In this document: positions 42,523 through 51,965 of the stretch, in pieces
Position numbering within the stretch: the first letter of the stretch is position 1
Layout: the number at the start of each line of letters is the position of its first letter
Source: Streptomyces seoulensis
GTDB taxonomy: Bacteria > Actinomycetota > Actinomycetes > Streptomycetales > Streptomycetaceae
Assembly: GCF_004328625.1 (NCBI RefSeq)
Contig: NZ_CP032229.1
Location: forward strand, 5,394,001 to 5,458,000
DNA: 64,000 nt
Direction: 5' to 3'
The notes under the pieces: model-generated
Seen by the model: only the letters and a program-made list of their open reading frames with translations
Told to the model about the DNA's origin: nothing
The model's database searches: none
Position numbers and translations under genes: made by a program

Positions 42523-43469
42523 AGCTCCCCGGCATCCCCGGCCGCCCGCGCCCGCTCGTGGCCGCCGCCGCGCTCCTGCCCCTGCTGGCCCTGACCGGAT
42601 GCGGCTCCGGCGACCCCGCCGACGCGACCGCCGCCGGCGGCTCGCCCGCCCCGACCGCCGACCCGGTCGCCGCCGTCCACAAGGTCGGCTCCGCCGCGGC
42701 GCTGCTGCCCGCCGACGTACGCGCGGCCGGCACCCTGCGCATCGGCAGCTCGGTCGGCGCGCCGCCCTCCGCGTACTACCCGAACGGCTCCCGCACCCCC
42801 CAGGGCCAGGACATCGACATCGCGTCGGCGGTCGCCAAGGTGCTCGGGATCAGGCTGGAGCGGCAGGACGCCTCCTTCGAGACCATCCTCCCCGCCCTCG
42901 GCAGCGGCAAGTACGACGTGGGCACCGGCAACTTCGGCGTCACCACCGAGCGTCTGAAGACCATCGACTTCGTCACCTACATCGACGACGGCCAGGGCTT
43001 CGCCGTCAAGCAGGGTGACACCTCCTTCGGCAAGAAGATCACCGAACTCACCCAGCTCTGCGGCCGCACCGTCGGCATCAACGCCGGCACCACCTTCGAG
43101 GCCACCCTCGCCGCGCGGAAGAGCGTGTGCGCCAAGGCCGGCAAGAAGCCGTACGAGGTGAAGGTGTACTCGGAGAACGGCGCGACGATCACCGCGCTCC
43201 AGCAGGGCCGTATCGACGTGATCATGTCGACCATCAACGGACTGCGCTACCAGGCCGCCCAGCCCGCCGCGCACACCGCGTTCCTCGGCGAGTACCACCG
43301 GCTCGACGTCGGCTTCGCCTTCAAGAAGGGCTCGAAGCTGACCAAGGCGTTCCAGGCGGCCGTCAACGAGCTGATCAAGAACGGCACTTACGACCGCATC
43401 CTCAAGAAGTGGGGCACCACCGGCTCCGCCATCGACAGCTCGCGGATCAGCCCGCCCGAGCACGCCTGA
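42519..43469 (+). CDS. amino-acid-type ABC transporter substrate-binding lipoprotein 1
   Basis: A 316-aa SBP_bac_3 protein with an N-terminal signal peptide and lipobox LTGC (about residues 24-27). The mature domain starts GTLRIGSSVGAPPSAYYPNG and has GQDIDIASAVAKVLG. It binds an amino-acid-like ligand. The GTG start is coupled to the GNAT gene. A second binding protein in the operon (45290-46270) suggests two ligand specificities for one permease set. Confidence 0.9.
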   Translation: MKLPGIPGRPRPLVAAAALLPLLALTGCGSGDPADATAAGGSPAPTADPVAAVHKVGSAAALLPADVRAAGTLRIGSSVGAPPSAYYPNGSRTPQGQDIDIASAVAKVLGIRLERQDASFETILPALGSGKYDVGTGNFGVTTERLKTIDFVTYIDDGQGFAVKQGDTSFGKKITELTQLCGRTVGINAGTTFEATLAARKSVCAKAGKKPYEVKVYSENGATITALQQGRIDVIMSTINGLRYQAAQPAAHTAFLGEYHRLDVGFAFKKGSKLTKAFQAAVNELIKNGTYDRILKKWGTTGSAIDSSRISPPEHA

Positions 43470-43487
43470 GAAGCGACGGAACCCACC

Positions 43488-44492
43488 ATGACCACCGCCG
43501 CCCCCGACACCGCCCCGGCCGCGCCCCGCGTGCCGCCCGCCGCCGCTGACCCGGCCGCCCTCAAGGTCGTCCCCGCCCGGCACCCCGCACGCTGGGCCGG
43601 CGCCGCCGCCGTCCTCGTGCTGGTCGCCCAGTTCGCCCACGGGCTCGCCACCAACCCGGTATGGGAATGGCGGGTGTTCGGCGACTACGTGCTGTCCGAG
43701 ACGATCGTCCAGGCCGTCTGGGTCACCCTCCAGCTCACCGCCTACGCGACCGTACTGGGCTTCCTCCTCGGCACGGTGCTCGCCTTCATGCGGCTCTCGC
43801 ACAGCCCGGTGCTGCAAACTGTCGCCTGGACCTACATCTGGGTGTTCCGGTCCATCCCGATGATCGTGCAGCTCGTGTTCTGGTTCAATCTGAGCGCCCT
43901 GTACGAACGCCTCGGCGTCGGCGTCCCGTTCGGGCCCGTCTTCTGGTCCGTCGACAGCGACAGCCTGATCGGCACCATCGGCGCCGCCGTCATCGGCCTC
44001 ACCCTGCACCAGGCCGCCTACGCCGCCGAGATCGTCCGGGGCGGAGTCCTCTCCGTCGACTCCGGACAGCGCGAGGCCGCCGCCGCGCTCGGCCTGCCCC
44101 GGCTGCGGCAGATCCGCCGGATCGTGCTGCCCCAGGCCATGCGCGCCGTCCTGCCCACCGCGGGCAACGAGATCATCGGCCTCCTCAAGGGCACCTCGGT
44201 GGTCTACGTGATGGCGATCGGCGAGCTGTTCTACCAGGTCCAGGTCGTCTACGGCCGCAACGGCCGGGTCATCCCGCTGCTGCTCGTCGCCACCGCCTGG
44301 TACGTCCTGCTGACCTCACTGCTGTCGGTCGCCCAGTACCACGTGGAGCGCCGCTACGCCCGGGGCGCCGACCGCACCCCGCCGCCCACCCCGCTCCAGC
44401 GGGCCCGCCGTTTCCTGCGCGACCTGCGCGCGGCCGCCGCCCGGCGCGAGGCACCCGTCACCGCACTTCACCTCGGGGGAGAGAGCCGATGA
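43488..44492 (+). CDS. amino-acid-type ABC transporter permease
   Basis: A 334-aa HisM/GlnP-type permease. The EAA loop lies in REAAAALGLPRLRQIRRIVLPQAMR, followed by GTSVVYVMAIGELFYQVQ. It is a paralogue of the divergent permease at 39305-40294, and a heterodimer of the two is plausible. The ATPase gene begins 4 bases before its stop, so translation is coupled. Basic residues cluster in the C-terminal tail. Confidence 0.9.
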   Translation: MTTAAPDTAPAAPRVPPAAADPAALKVVPARHPARWAGAAAVLVLVAQFAHGLATNPVWEWRVFGDYVLSETIVQAVWVTLQLTAYATVLGFLLGTVLAFMRLSHSPVLQTVAWTYIWVFRSIPMIVQLVFWFNLSALYERLGVGVPFGPVFWSVDSDSLIGTIGAAVIGLTLHQAAYAAEIVRGGVLSVDSGQREAAAALGLPRLRQIRRIVLPQAMRAVLPTAGNEIIGLLKGTSVVYVMAIGELFYQVQVVYGRNGRVIPLLLVATAWYVLLTSLLSVAQYHVERRYARGADRTPPPTPLQRARRFLRDLRAAAARREAPVTALHLGGESR

Positions 44493-45253
44493 ACGACGTC
44501 ATGGTGGACGTGCGCGGCGTCCACAAGAGCTTCGGCCCGCTGGAAGTCCTGCGCGGCGTCGACCTGACCGTACGGACGGGCGAGGTCACCGTGATCCTCG
44601 GCCCCTCCGGCTCCGGCAAATCCACGCTGCTGCGGACCATCAACCATCTGGAGAAGGTCGACAGCGGCTGGATCAGCATCGACGGCGAACTCATCGGCTA
44701 CCGCCGCGCCGGCAACAAGCTGCACGAACTCAAGGAACGCGACGTCCTCAAGCAGCGCACCCACATCGGCTTCGTGTTCCAGAACTTCAACCTGTTCCCG
44801 CACCTCACCGTGCTGGACAACCTCCTCGAAGCCCCCGTCTCCGCACTGCGCCGCCCGAGGAAGGAGGCCGAGGCGACCGCGCGCCGCCTGCTGGACCGGG
44901 TCGGCCTCGCCGACAAGGCAGGCGCCTACCCGCGCCAGCTCTCCGGCGGCCAGCAGCAGCGCGTCGCCATCGCCCGCGCGCTCGCCCTGGAGCCCAAGGT
45001 GCTCCTGTTCGACGAGCCCACCTCCGCGCTCGACCCCGAGCTGGTCGGCGAGGTCCTGGACGTCATCAAGGACCTGGCCCGCACCGGCACCACCATGATC
45101 GTCGTCACCCACGAGATCGGCTTCGCCCGCGAGGTCGCCGACACCGTGGTCTTCATGGACGACGGCACGGTGGTCGAACAGGGGCCGCCCGCAGCCGTGT
45201 TGGACGAGCCCCAGCGCGAACGCACCCGCGCCTTCCTCGCCAAGGTCCTCTGA
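44489..45253 (+). CDS. amino-acid-type ABC transporter ATPase
   Basis: A 254-aa ATPase: Walker A GPSGSGKST (residues 38-46), signature LSGGQQQRVAIARAL, Walker B VLLFDEPTSALD, switch His in VTHEIGF. It matches the GlnQ/HisP/TcyN group. It is the only ATPase of the operon and must energise the permease(s) for both binding proteins. Confidence 0.92.
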   Translation: MNDVMVDVRGVHKSFGPLEVLRGVDLTVRTGEVTVILGPSGSGKSTLLRTINHLEKVDSGWISIDGELIGYRRAGNKLHELKERDVLKQRTHIGFVFQNFNLFPHLTVLDNLLEAPVSALRRPRKEAEATARRLLDRVGLADKAGAYPRQLSGGQQQRVAIARALALEPKVLLFDEPTSALDPELVGEVLDVIKDLARTGTTMIVVTHEIGFAREVADTVVFMDDGTVVEQGPPAAVLDEPQRERTRAFLAKVL

Positions 45254-45289
45254 CCTCCCCAACTCTTCGTTCCCCCAGGAGATTTCCGC

Positions 45290-46270
45290 GTGTCCACCAC
45301 CGCCCGCCGTATCGCCCTCCCCGCACTCGGCCTCGCCTCCGCCCTCGTCCTGGCCGCCTGCGCCAACCCCACCGACGGCGGCACGGCCGAGGTCGCGGCC
45401 GGCAAGGGCACCACCACGAAGATCAATCTCAGCCCCGACCAGCACCGGGTCACCACCGGCCGGGTCGCCGCCATCGCCGCCGAGGTCCCGGAGAAGATCC
45501 GCAAGAGAGGCACCCTGGAGATCGTCGACTCCTCCAACTCGGCCGCGCCACTGGGCTTCCACGCCACGGACAACAAGACCGTCATCGGCGTCGAACCCGA
45601 TCTCGCGTACCTCGTCGCCGGAGTCCTCGGGCTCAAGCCGCACCTCGACACCGTCTCCTGGGAGAACATCTTCGTCGGCCTCGACAGCGCCAAGTACGAC
45701 GTGGGCTTCAGCAACATCACGGTCACCGAGGAACGCAAGGAGAAGTACGACTTCGCCACCTACCGCGAGGACAACCTCGGCTTCGCGACCAAGAAGGGCA
45801 GCGGGCTGAAGGTCACCGGCCCCGCCGCCCTCGCCGGGCGGAACGTCGCCGTCTCCAGCGGCACCAACCAGGAGAAGCTCCTGGTCGAGTGGAGCAAGGA
45901 GAACGAGAAGGCGGGCCGGGGGCCCATCCACATCAAGTACTACCAGGACGAGAGCGACACCTACCTCGCCCTCCGCTCCGGCCGTATCGACGTCTACGTC
46001 GGCCCCAACCCGACCGCCGCCTACCACGCGGCGACCACCGGACAGACCGAGGTCGTCGGCACCTGCTCCGGTGCCGGTGCCACCCTCCAGGGCCTCATCG
46101 CGGCCACCACCAAGAAGGACAGCGGACTCGCCAAGCCGCTTGCCGACGCCCTCAACCACGTGATCCAGAACGGTACTTACGCGAAGGTGCTCAAGCGTTG
46201 GGGGCTGTCCGACGAGGCCGTGACCAAGTCCGAGATCAACCCGCCCGGCCTGCCCAAGGCCGGGAAGTAG
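45290..46270 (+). CDS. amino-acid-type ABC transporter substrate-binding lipoprotein 2
   Basis: A 326-aa SBP_bac_3 protein with a signal peptide and lipobox LAAC (about residues 22-25). The binding domain begins near KRGTLEIVDSSNSAAPLGFH and includes YDVGFSNITVTEERKEKYDF. It is only distantly similar to the first binding protein, so it likely binds a different ligand. In the B. subtilis ytmI operon there are also two binding proteins (TcyJ and TcyK). AGGAG precedes the GTG start. Confidence 0.88.
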   Translation: MSTTARRIALPALGLASALVLAACANPTDGGTAEVAAGKGTTTKINLSPDQHRVTTGRVAAIAAEVPEKIRKRGTLEIVDSSNSAAPLGFHATDNKTVIGVEPDLAYLVAGVLGLKPHLDTVSWENIFVGLDSAKYDVGFSNITVTEERKEKYDFATYREDNLGFATKKGSGLKVTGPAALAGRNVAVSSGTNQEKLLVEWSKENEKAGRGPIHIKYYQDESDTYLALRSGRIDVYVGPNPTAAYHAATTGQTEVVGTCSGAGATLQGLIAATTKKDSGLAKPLADALNHVIQNGTYAKVLKRWGLSDEAVTKSEINPPGLPKAGK

Positions 46271-46284
46271 GCGAGGAGGACAGC

Positions 46285-47271
46285 ATGACCCGCGAACTCC
46301 ATCTCTCCGTCGCCCTCGGCAGCGCCGGGCCCCGGTCCGCCGCCCACTGGACCGGCCTGGTCCAGCTCGCCGAACTCGGCGCCCTCGACTTCGTCACCCT
46401 CGACGACTCCCTGGACCCCGCCGACGGCGACGGCCGCCTCGACGCCGTCGCCGTACTGGCCTACGCCGCCGCCCGGACCAGCCGCATCGGCCTGATCCCC
46501 ACGGTCACCACCACCCATACCGAGCCCTTCCACACCTCCAGCGCCCTCGCCACCCTGGACTTCGTCAGCGAGGGCCGGGCGGGCTGGCTGGTCGACGTCT
46601 CCACCACCGGGGAAGCGGCCCGCGCCGTCGGCCGCCGCGACCCCGCCCCCGCCCCCGAGCTGTGGGCGGAGGCGGCCGACGCCGCCGAGGTCGCCGCCCG
46701 GCTCTGGGACAGCTGGGAGGACGACGCCGAGATCCGGGACGCGGGGACCGGCCGCTTCATCGACCGGGACAAGCTGCACTACATCGACTTCGAGGGGCCG
46801 CGCTTCTCGGTCCGGGGACCGTCGATCGTGCCCCGGCCACCGCAGGGGCGGCCACCCATCGCCGTCGTACTCGACGCACAAGGGCGCGACGGCCGCTGGG
46901 AGTTGGCCGCCCGCCACGCCGAGATCGTCCTGCTGGACGCCGCCGGCCCGGCCGCCGCCCGCGAGGCCCGCACCGAACTGCTGAAGCGTGCCGGCCGGAA
47001 TGACCTGCGAGTGCTGATACGGGTCACCGAAAGCCCGGACAGGCTGCCGGAGTTGCTCGCCGACTGGCACGCCGAGGCCGGTACGGACGGCTTCCACCTC
47101 GTCACCACCGACCCCACGGAGGAACTGCCCGCCGTGATCCACGACGTCGTACCCGCCCTGCGCGCCCGCGGGCTGTTCCGCGCCACCCACTCCGGCCGCA
47201 CCCTGCGCGACCATCTCGGCCTGATTCGCCCCGACAGCCGCTACGCCGTACGGACGGAGACCGCGCTGTGA
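46285..47271 (+). CDS. luciferase-like (LLM) flavin monooxygenase
   Basis: A 328-aa LLM-class TIM-barrel flavoprotein. Family blocks include LAELGALDFVTLDD at the N-terminus, RIGLIPTVTTTHTEPFHTS and LDFVSEGRAGWLVDVSTTG. It needs reduced FMN from a partner. Substrate is likely an S-substituted cysteine or related organosulfur compound from context. GAGGAGGAC precedes the ATG. Its stop overlaps the next LLM gene by 4 bases. Confidence 0.88.
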   Translation: MTRELHLSVALGSAGPRSAAHWTGLVQLAELGALDFVTLDDSLDPADGDGRLDAVAVLAYAAARTSRIGLIPTVTTTHTEPFHTSSALATLDFVSEGRAGWLVDVSTTGEAARAVGRRDPAPAPELWAEAADAAEVAARLWDSWEDDAEIRDAGTGRFIDRDKLHYIDFEGPRFSVRGPSIVPRPPQGRPPIAVVLDAQGRDGRWELAARHAEIVLLDAAGPAAAREARTELLKRAGRNDLRVLIRVTESPDRLPELLADWHAEAGTDGFHLVTTDPTEELPAVIHDVVPALRARGLFRATHSGRTLRDHLGLIRPDSRYAVRTETAL

Positions 47272-48587
47272 GCGCCTCAACTCCCGCCGGAAGGAGGCAG
47301 ATTCATCTCGCCGCCCACTTCCCCGGCGTCAACAGCACCACCGTGTGGCGGGACCCCGGCTCCCGCAGCCAGATCGACTTCTCCTCCTTCCAGCACCTGG
47401 CCCGGACCGCCGAGCGCGGCCGGTTCGACTTCTTCTTCCTCGCCGAGGGCCTGCGGCTGCGCGAACGCAAGGGCCGGATCCACGACTTGGACGTGGTCGG
47501 GCGCCCCGAGTCGCTGACCGTGCTGAACGCGCTCGCCGCCGTCACCGAGCACCTCGGACTGGCCGCCACCGTCAATGCCACGTTCAACGAGCCCTACGAA
47601 CTCGCGCGCAGATTCGCCACGTTGGACCACCTGTCCGGGGGCCGGGCCGCCTGGAACATCGTCACGTCCTCCGACGCGTTCACCGGTGAGAACTTCCGGC
47701 GCGGCGGCTACCTCGACCGCGCCGACCGCTACACCCGCGCCGCCGAGTTCGTGGAGGTGGCCCGCGCCCTGTGGGACTCCTGGCCGAGCGGCGGTACCCC
47801 GCGCACCGTCCGGCACAGCGGGCCCCAGTTCGACATCACCGCCCGCGCCACACTGCCCCACTCGCCCCAGGTGCACCCCGTCCTCATCCAGGCCGGGGAC
47901 TCCGACGAGGGCCGGGAGTTCGCCGCGCGCACCGCCGACATCGTCTTCAGCCGGCACGGCACCCCGGAGGCGGGCCGCACATTCCACGCCGACGTCAAGG
48001 GCCGCCTCGCCCGGTACGGGCGCACCCCGGACCAGCTCAAGATCCTGCCCGCCGCGACCGTCGTCCTCGGCGACAGCGAGGCCGACGCGCAGGAACGCGC
48101 CGCGCACATCCGGCGGCAACAGGTCAGCCCGCAGACCGCCATCGCCACGCTGGAGAACGTCTGGGGCCGCGACCTCACCGGCTATGACCCGGACGGACCG
48201 CTCCCGGACGTCGAACCGGTGCCGGACGGCGAACTCGCCCAGGGCTGGGCCCACATGGCCGACCGCTTCGGCATCGCGGCCCGCTGGCGGTCCCTCGCCG
48301 AGGAGAAGCACCTCTCCATCCGCGAACTGGCCGTCGAACTCACCGCCCGCCAGTCCTTCATCGGCACCCCCGCCTCGGTCGCCGCCGCCATGGACGAACA
48401 CGTCCAGACCGACGCGGCCGACGGCTTCATCCTCGTGCCCCACCTCACCCCGGGCGGACTCGACGAGTTCGTCGACCGGGTCGTGCCGCTGCTCCAGGAA
48501 CGCGGCGTGCTGCGCACCGAGTACCAGGGGCGCACCCTGCGCGACCACCTCGGCCTTCCCGCACCGCGTCAGGAGGAGTCGGCATGA
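47268..48587 (+). CDS. NtaA/SnaA/DszA-type flavin monooxygenase
   Basis: A 439-aa LLM protein of the NtaA/SnaA/DszA/SoxA class, which includes the dibenzothiophene sulfone and pristinamycin oxidases and the Bacillus CmoJ (YtnJ) that cleaves N-acetyl-S-alkyl-cysteines. The start region HLAAHFPGVNSTTVWR and the block RRFATLDHLSGGRAAWNIVTS are typical. It oxidises a C-S bond with FMNH2. GTG start overlaps the preceding stop. Confidence 0.9.
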   Translation: MSASTPAGRRQIHLAAHFPGVNSTTVWRDPGSRSQIDFSSFQHLARTAERGRFDFFFLAEGLRLRERKGRIHDLDVVGRPESLTVLNALAAVTEHLGLAATVNATFNEPYELARRFATLDHLSGGRAAWNIVTSSDAFTGENFRRGGYLDRADRYTRAAEFVEVARALWDSWPSGGTPRTVRHSGPQFDITARATLPHSPQVHPVLIQAGDSDEGREFAARTADIVFSRHGTPEAGRTFHADVKGRLARYGRTPDQLKILPAATVVLGDSEADAQERAAHIRRQQVSPQTAIATLENVWGRDLTGYDPDGPLPDVEPVPDGELAQGWAHMADRFGIAARWRSLAEEKHLSIRELAVELTARQSFIGTPASVAAAMDEHVQTDAADGFILVPHLTPGGLDEFVDRVVPLLQERGVLRTEYQGRTLRDHLGLPAPRQEESA

Positions 48588-49651
48588 GGTTCCAGGTCCT
48601 CACCATCGGCGGCCACGCCCCGCACCCCCTGACCGGTGAGCAGGTGCCCGCCGCCGACCGGTTGGCCGAGATCGTGGAGACCGGGGCCGTCGCCGAGGAG
48701 CTGGGCTTCGACGCGTACGCGATCGGGGAGCGGCACGCCGGGCCCTTCCTCTCCTCCAGCCCCACCGTGCTGCTCGGCGCGCTCGCCGCCCGCACCTCCC
48801 GCATCCGGCTGCTCACCGGCGTCACCGTCCTCGCCATCCTCGACCCCGTACGCGTCGCCGAGGACTACGCCACCCTCCATCAGCTCTCCCGTGGCCGTCT
48901 CGAACTCGTCATCGGCAAGGGCGCCGAGGCCGGCCACTTCGACCTCTTCGGCCTGGACGAGGGCCTCCAGTGGGACTACCAGGCCGAGAAGTACGAGCTG
49001 CTGCGCAGGCTCTGGTGTGAGGAGGACGTCACCTGGCAGGGCAAGTTCCGCCCGCCCCTGACCGGCGTCACCACCCTCCCGCGCCCGTACGAGGGACGGC
49101 CGCCCCGCGTCTGGCACGGCTCCGCCACCAGCCTCAACTCACCCGAGCTGGCCGCCCGTCACGGTGACCCGCTGTTCAGCGCCAACGCCATCCAGCCCCG
49201 CGAGGCGTACACCCGGCTCATCGAGCACTACCGGGAACGCTTCGCCGCCCACGGCCACGACCCGGCCGGCGCCTACGTCGGCGCGGGCTCCGGCGGCCTG
49301 TTCATCGCGCGCACCAGCCAGCAGGCCGTCGCCGAGTTCAAGGACTTCTACGAGGCCCGCGTCCGCCAGTCGTACAAGCCGCACCTGGCCGGCAAGCCGG
49401 GGTACAACACGCCGTTCCGGACCGTGGAGGAGGCCATCGCGGACGGGCCGCACCTCATCGGCAGCCCGCAGCAGGTCATCGACAAGATCCTCGGCTTCCA
49501 CGCGGCCTACCGGCACGACCTCCAGTCCGTCACCGTCGACGGCTCCGGCCTCTCCCTGCCCCGGCAGACCGACCAGCTCCGCTGGTTCGCCGAGGAGATC
49601 GCACCCGTCGTGCGGACGGAAGCGCCCACCACCCTGTGGCAGCAGGCGTAG
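48584..49651 (+). CDS. luciferase-like (LLM) flavin monooxygenase
   Basis: A 355-aa LLM protein similar to the alkanal-monooxygenase/YtmO-like group. Blocks include LGFDAYAIGERHAGPF, LHQLSRGRLELVIGKGAEAGH and an insertion-free TIM barrel. It is the fourth LLM enzyme in the operon, overlapping the previous gene by 4 bases. The four may cleave different sulfur substrates or successive steps. FMNH2 would come from the reductase encoded next. Confidence 0.88.
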   Translation: MRFQVLTIGGHAPHPLTGEQVPAADRLAEIVETGAVAEELGFDAYAIGERHAGPFLSSSPTVLLGALAARTSRIRLLTGVTVLAILDPVRVAEDYATLHQLSRGRLELVIGKGAEAGHFDLFGLDEGLQWDYQAEKYELLRRLWCEEDVTWQGKFRPPLTGVTTLPRPYEGRPPRVWHGSATSLNSPELAARHGDPLFSANAIQPREAYTRLIEHYRERFAAHGHDPAGAYVGAGSGGLFIARTSQQAVAEFKDFYEARVRQSYKPHLAGKPGYNTPFRTVEEAIADGPHLIGSPQQVIDKILGFHAAYRHDLQSVTVDGSGLSLPRQTDQLRWFAEEIAPVVRTEAPTTLWQQA

Positions 49652-49712
49652 GGGGTCGCCGCAGCGAGACACCCCCTGGCCGCCCATCGAACCCCGCTTG
49701 AAAGGTCCCCCC

Positions 49713-50267
49713 ATGGCAACCGTCCTGTCCATCTCCGGCAGCCCCTCCGCCACCTCCCGCACCGGCCGTCTGCTGCGCCACCTGGACGAGCGGCTGAGCC
49801 GCCAGGGCCATCAGGTGGTCCCGCTGGACGTGCGCCGGCTGCCCGCCGAGGCCCTGCTCGGCGCCGATGTCAGGCACCCCGCCATCGCGGCCGCCGCCGA
49901 ACTGGTCGACCGGGCCGACGGCGTCGTGATCGGCACCCCCGTGTATAAGGCCGCCTACTCCGGGCTGCTGAAGTCCTTCCTGGACCTGCTCCCGCAGTAC
50001 GCGCTCACCGGCAAGACGGTGCTGCCGCTCGCCACCGGCGGTACCACCGCCCATGTCCTCGCCATCGACTACGCCCTGCGGCCGGTGCTCAGCTCCATGG
50101 GTGCCGCCCATATAGTTCAGGGCTGGTTCACCCTCGACAAGGACATAGTGGTGCGTGAGGACGGCACCCTGACCGTCGCCCCCGGCACCGCCGAGGCACT
50201 GGCCCAGATCACCGACCAGTTCTCCGTCGCCCTCGGCGGCCGCACCCTGCTGGCCGCGACCGGGTGA
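49713..50267 (+). CDS. NADPH-dependent FMN reductase (SsuE-like)
   Basis: A 184-aa flavodoxin-fold reductase with the phosphate-binding loop ISGSPSATSRTG and a GTPVYKAAYSGLLKSFLDLLP segment typical of SsuE. It supplies FMNH2 to the LLM monooxygenases of the operon. GAAAGG precedes the ATG at 49713, 61 bases after the last LLM gene. It is the last gene of the plus-strand operon. It may serve the TauD-associated unit as well only indirectly. Confidence 0.92.
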   Translation: MATVLSISGSPSATSRTGRLLRHLDERLSRQGHQVVPLDVRRLPAEALLGADVRHPAIAAAAELVDRADGVVIGTPVYKAAYSGLLKSFLDLLPQYALTGKTVLPLATGGTTAHVLAIDYALRPVLSSMGAAHIVQGWFTLDKDIVVREDGTLTVAPGTAEALAQITDQFSVALGGRTLLAATG

Positions 50268-50292
50268 CGGGTCGGCGCCCACACGGGTCCGT

Positions 50293-51786
50293 TCAGCCCT
50301 TGCCCGCCAGTTCGCCGGTCAGCGTGCTGTGCAGGCGGGCGCTGCGCTCGTCCAGGCCGGTGATCTCGACCGCCGCACCGTGCTCGGCGTACCGCGTCTC
50401 CACCGCGTCCAGCGCGGCGACGGACGAGGCGTCCCACACGTGGGCGGCGGACAGGTCGATCACCACCCGGCAGGGATCGGTGGCGTAGGCGAAACGGTCC
50501 GCCAGGTCGTCCGCCGAGGCGAAGAACAGGTTGCCGGTCACCCGGTAGACCACCGTCGAGCCGTCCTGGTCCAGGACCGAGGTGACCTCGGCGGACCGGG
50601 CGACCCGGCGGGCGAACACGGTCAGGGCGACCAGCGAGCCGACCACCACACCGATCGCCAGGTTCTGGGTGGCCACCACGACCACCACCGTGAGCACCAT
50701 GACCGCGATCTCCCCGGCCGGCATCCGCCGCAGCGTGCGCGGCGCGACCGAGTGCCAGTCGAAGGTCGCCACCGACACCATCACCATCACGGCGACCAGC
50801 GCGGCCATCGGGATCTTCGACACCGCGGGCCCGCAGACGATGCACAGCACCATCAGGAACACCCCGGCCAGGAACGTCGACAACCGGGTACGGGCGCCCG
50901 ACACCCGGACGTTGATCATGGTCTGGCCGATCATCGCGCAGCCGCCCATGCCGCCGAAGAGCCCGGTCACGATGTTGGCGACGCCCTGCCCGACCGACTC
51001 CCGCGTCTTGGAGGAACGGGTGTCGGTGATGTCGTCCACCAGCCGCGCCGTCATCAGCGACTCCATCAGCCCGACCAGCGCCATGGCCAGCGCGTACGGC
51101 GCGATCGTGGTCAGCGTGTCCAGGGTGAACGGCACGTCCGGCAGACCCGGCACCGGCAGCGCCGAGGGCAGCGCGCCCCGGTCGCCGACCGTCGGCACCG
51201 CGATGCCCGCCGCCACGGTGACCGCCGTGAGCGCCACGATCGACACCAGCGGCGCCGGTACCGCCCGGGTGACCTTGGGGAACAGCGCCAGCAACGCCAC
51301 CCCGGCCGCGAACAGCGGATACACCGGCCACGGCACCCCGGTCAGCTCCTTGAGCTGGGTCAGGAAGATCAGTACCGCCAGCGCGTTCACGAAGCCGACC
51401 ATCACACTGCGCGGCACGAACCGCAGCAGCCGCGCCACCCCCAGCGCGCCCAGCACGATCTGGCAGACGCCCGCCAGGATCACCGTGGCGATCAGATACC
51501 CGAAGCCGTGCTCCCGGTTCACCGGGGCGATCACCAGCGCCACGGCGCCGGTCGCGGCGGAGATCATCGCCGGGCGCCCGCCCACGAACGCGAGGGTCAC
51601 CGCCATGGTGAACGACGCGAACAGCCCGATCGCCGGGTCCACCCCGGCGATCACCGAGAACGAGATCGCCTCCGGGATCAGCGCCAGGGCGACCACCAGC
51701 CCGCCCAGCACCTCGGTGCGCAGCACCCTCGGATCGGACAGCCAGGAGGGGCGGCGGAAACGGCGCGAGGGCGCGGAGATGCTCAA
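50293..51786 (-). CDS. SulP-family anion transporter with STAS domain
   Basis: A 497-aa SulP permease, about ten or more helices, starting near EVLGGLVVALALIPEAISFSVIAGVDP. The last 120 residues form a cytoplasmic STAS domain (VVYRVTGNLFFASADDLADRF, then VVIDLSAAHVWDASSVAALDAV). It could import sulfate or bicarbonate, or export sulfite/sulfate; the location beside the organosulfur operon favours a sulfur anion. It is convergent with the reductase gene. Confidence 0.92.
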   Translation of the reverse strand: MSISAPSRRFRRPSWLSDPRVLRTEVLGGLVVALALIPEAISFSVIAGVDPAIGLFASFTMAVTLAFVGGRPAMISAATGAVALVIAPVNREHGFGYLIATVILAGVCQIVLGALGVARLLRFVPRSVMVGFVNALAVLIFLTQLKELTGVPWPVYPLFAAGVALLALFPKVTRAVPAPLVSIVALTAVTVAAGIAVPTVGDRGALPSALPVPGLPDVPFTLDTLTTIAPYALAMALVGLMESLMTARLVDDITDTRSSKTRESVGQGVANIVTGLFGGMGGCAMIGQTMINVRVSGARTRLSTFLAGVFLMVLCIVCGPAVSKIPMAALVAVMVMVSVATFDWHSVAPRTLRRMPAGEIAVMVLTVVVVVATQNLAIGVVVGSLVALTVFARRVARSAEVTSVLDQDGSTVVYRVTGNLFFASADDLADRFAYATDPCRVVIDLSAAHVWDASSVAALDAVETRYAEHGAAVEITGLDERSARLHSTLTGELAGKG

Positions 51787-51965
51787 GACGCGGGGTACCT
51801 GTCGGGCTCGGGCGCGCCCGGTACGGCTCCGGGCACAAAGGGGAGAGCCTACCGTGGCGGCCGGTCAAGCCCGTCCGGGCCCGGCCGGGCGGACCTGCGG
51901 ACCCGATCCGGCCGGGGCATGATGGGTGGACCGACGCAATCCCGGACCCCGAAGGCGGTGCCGAC

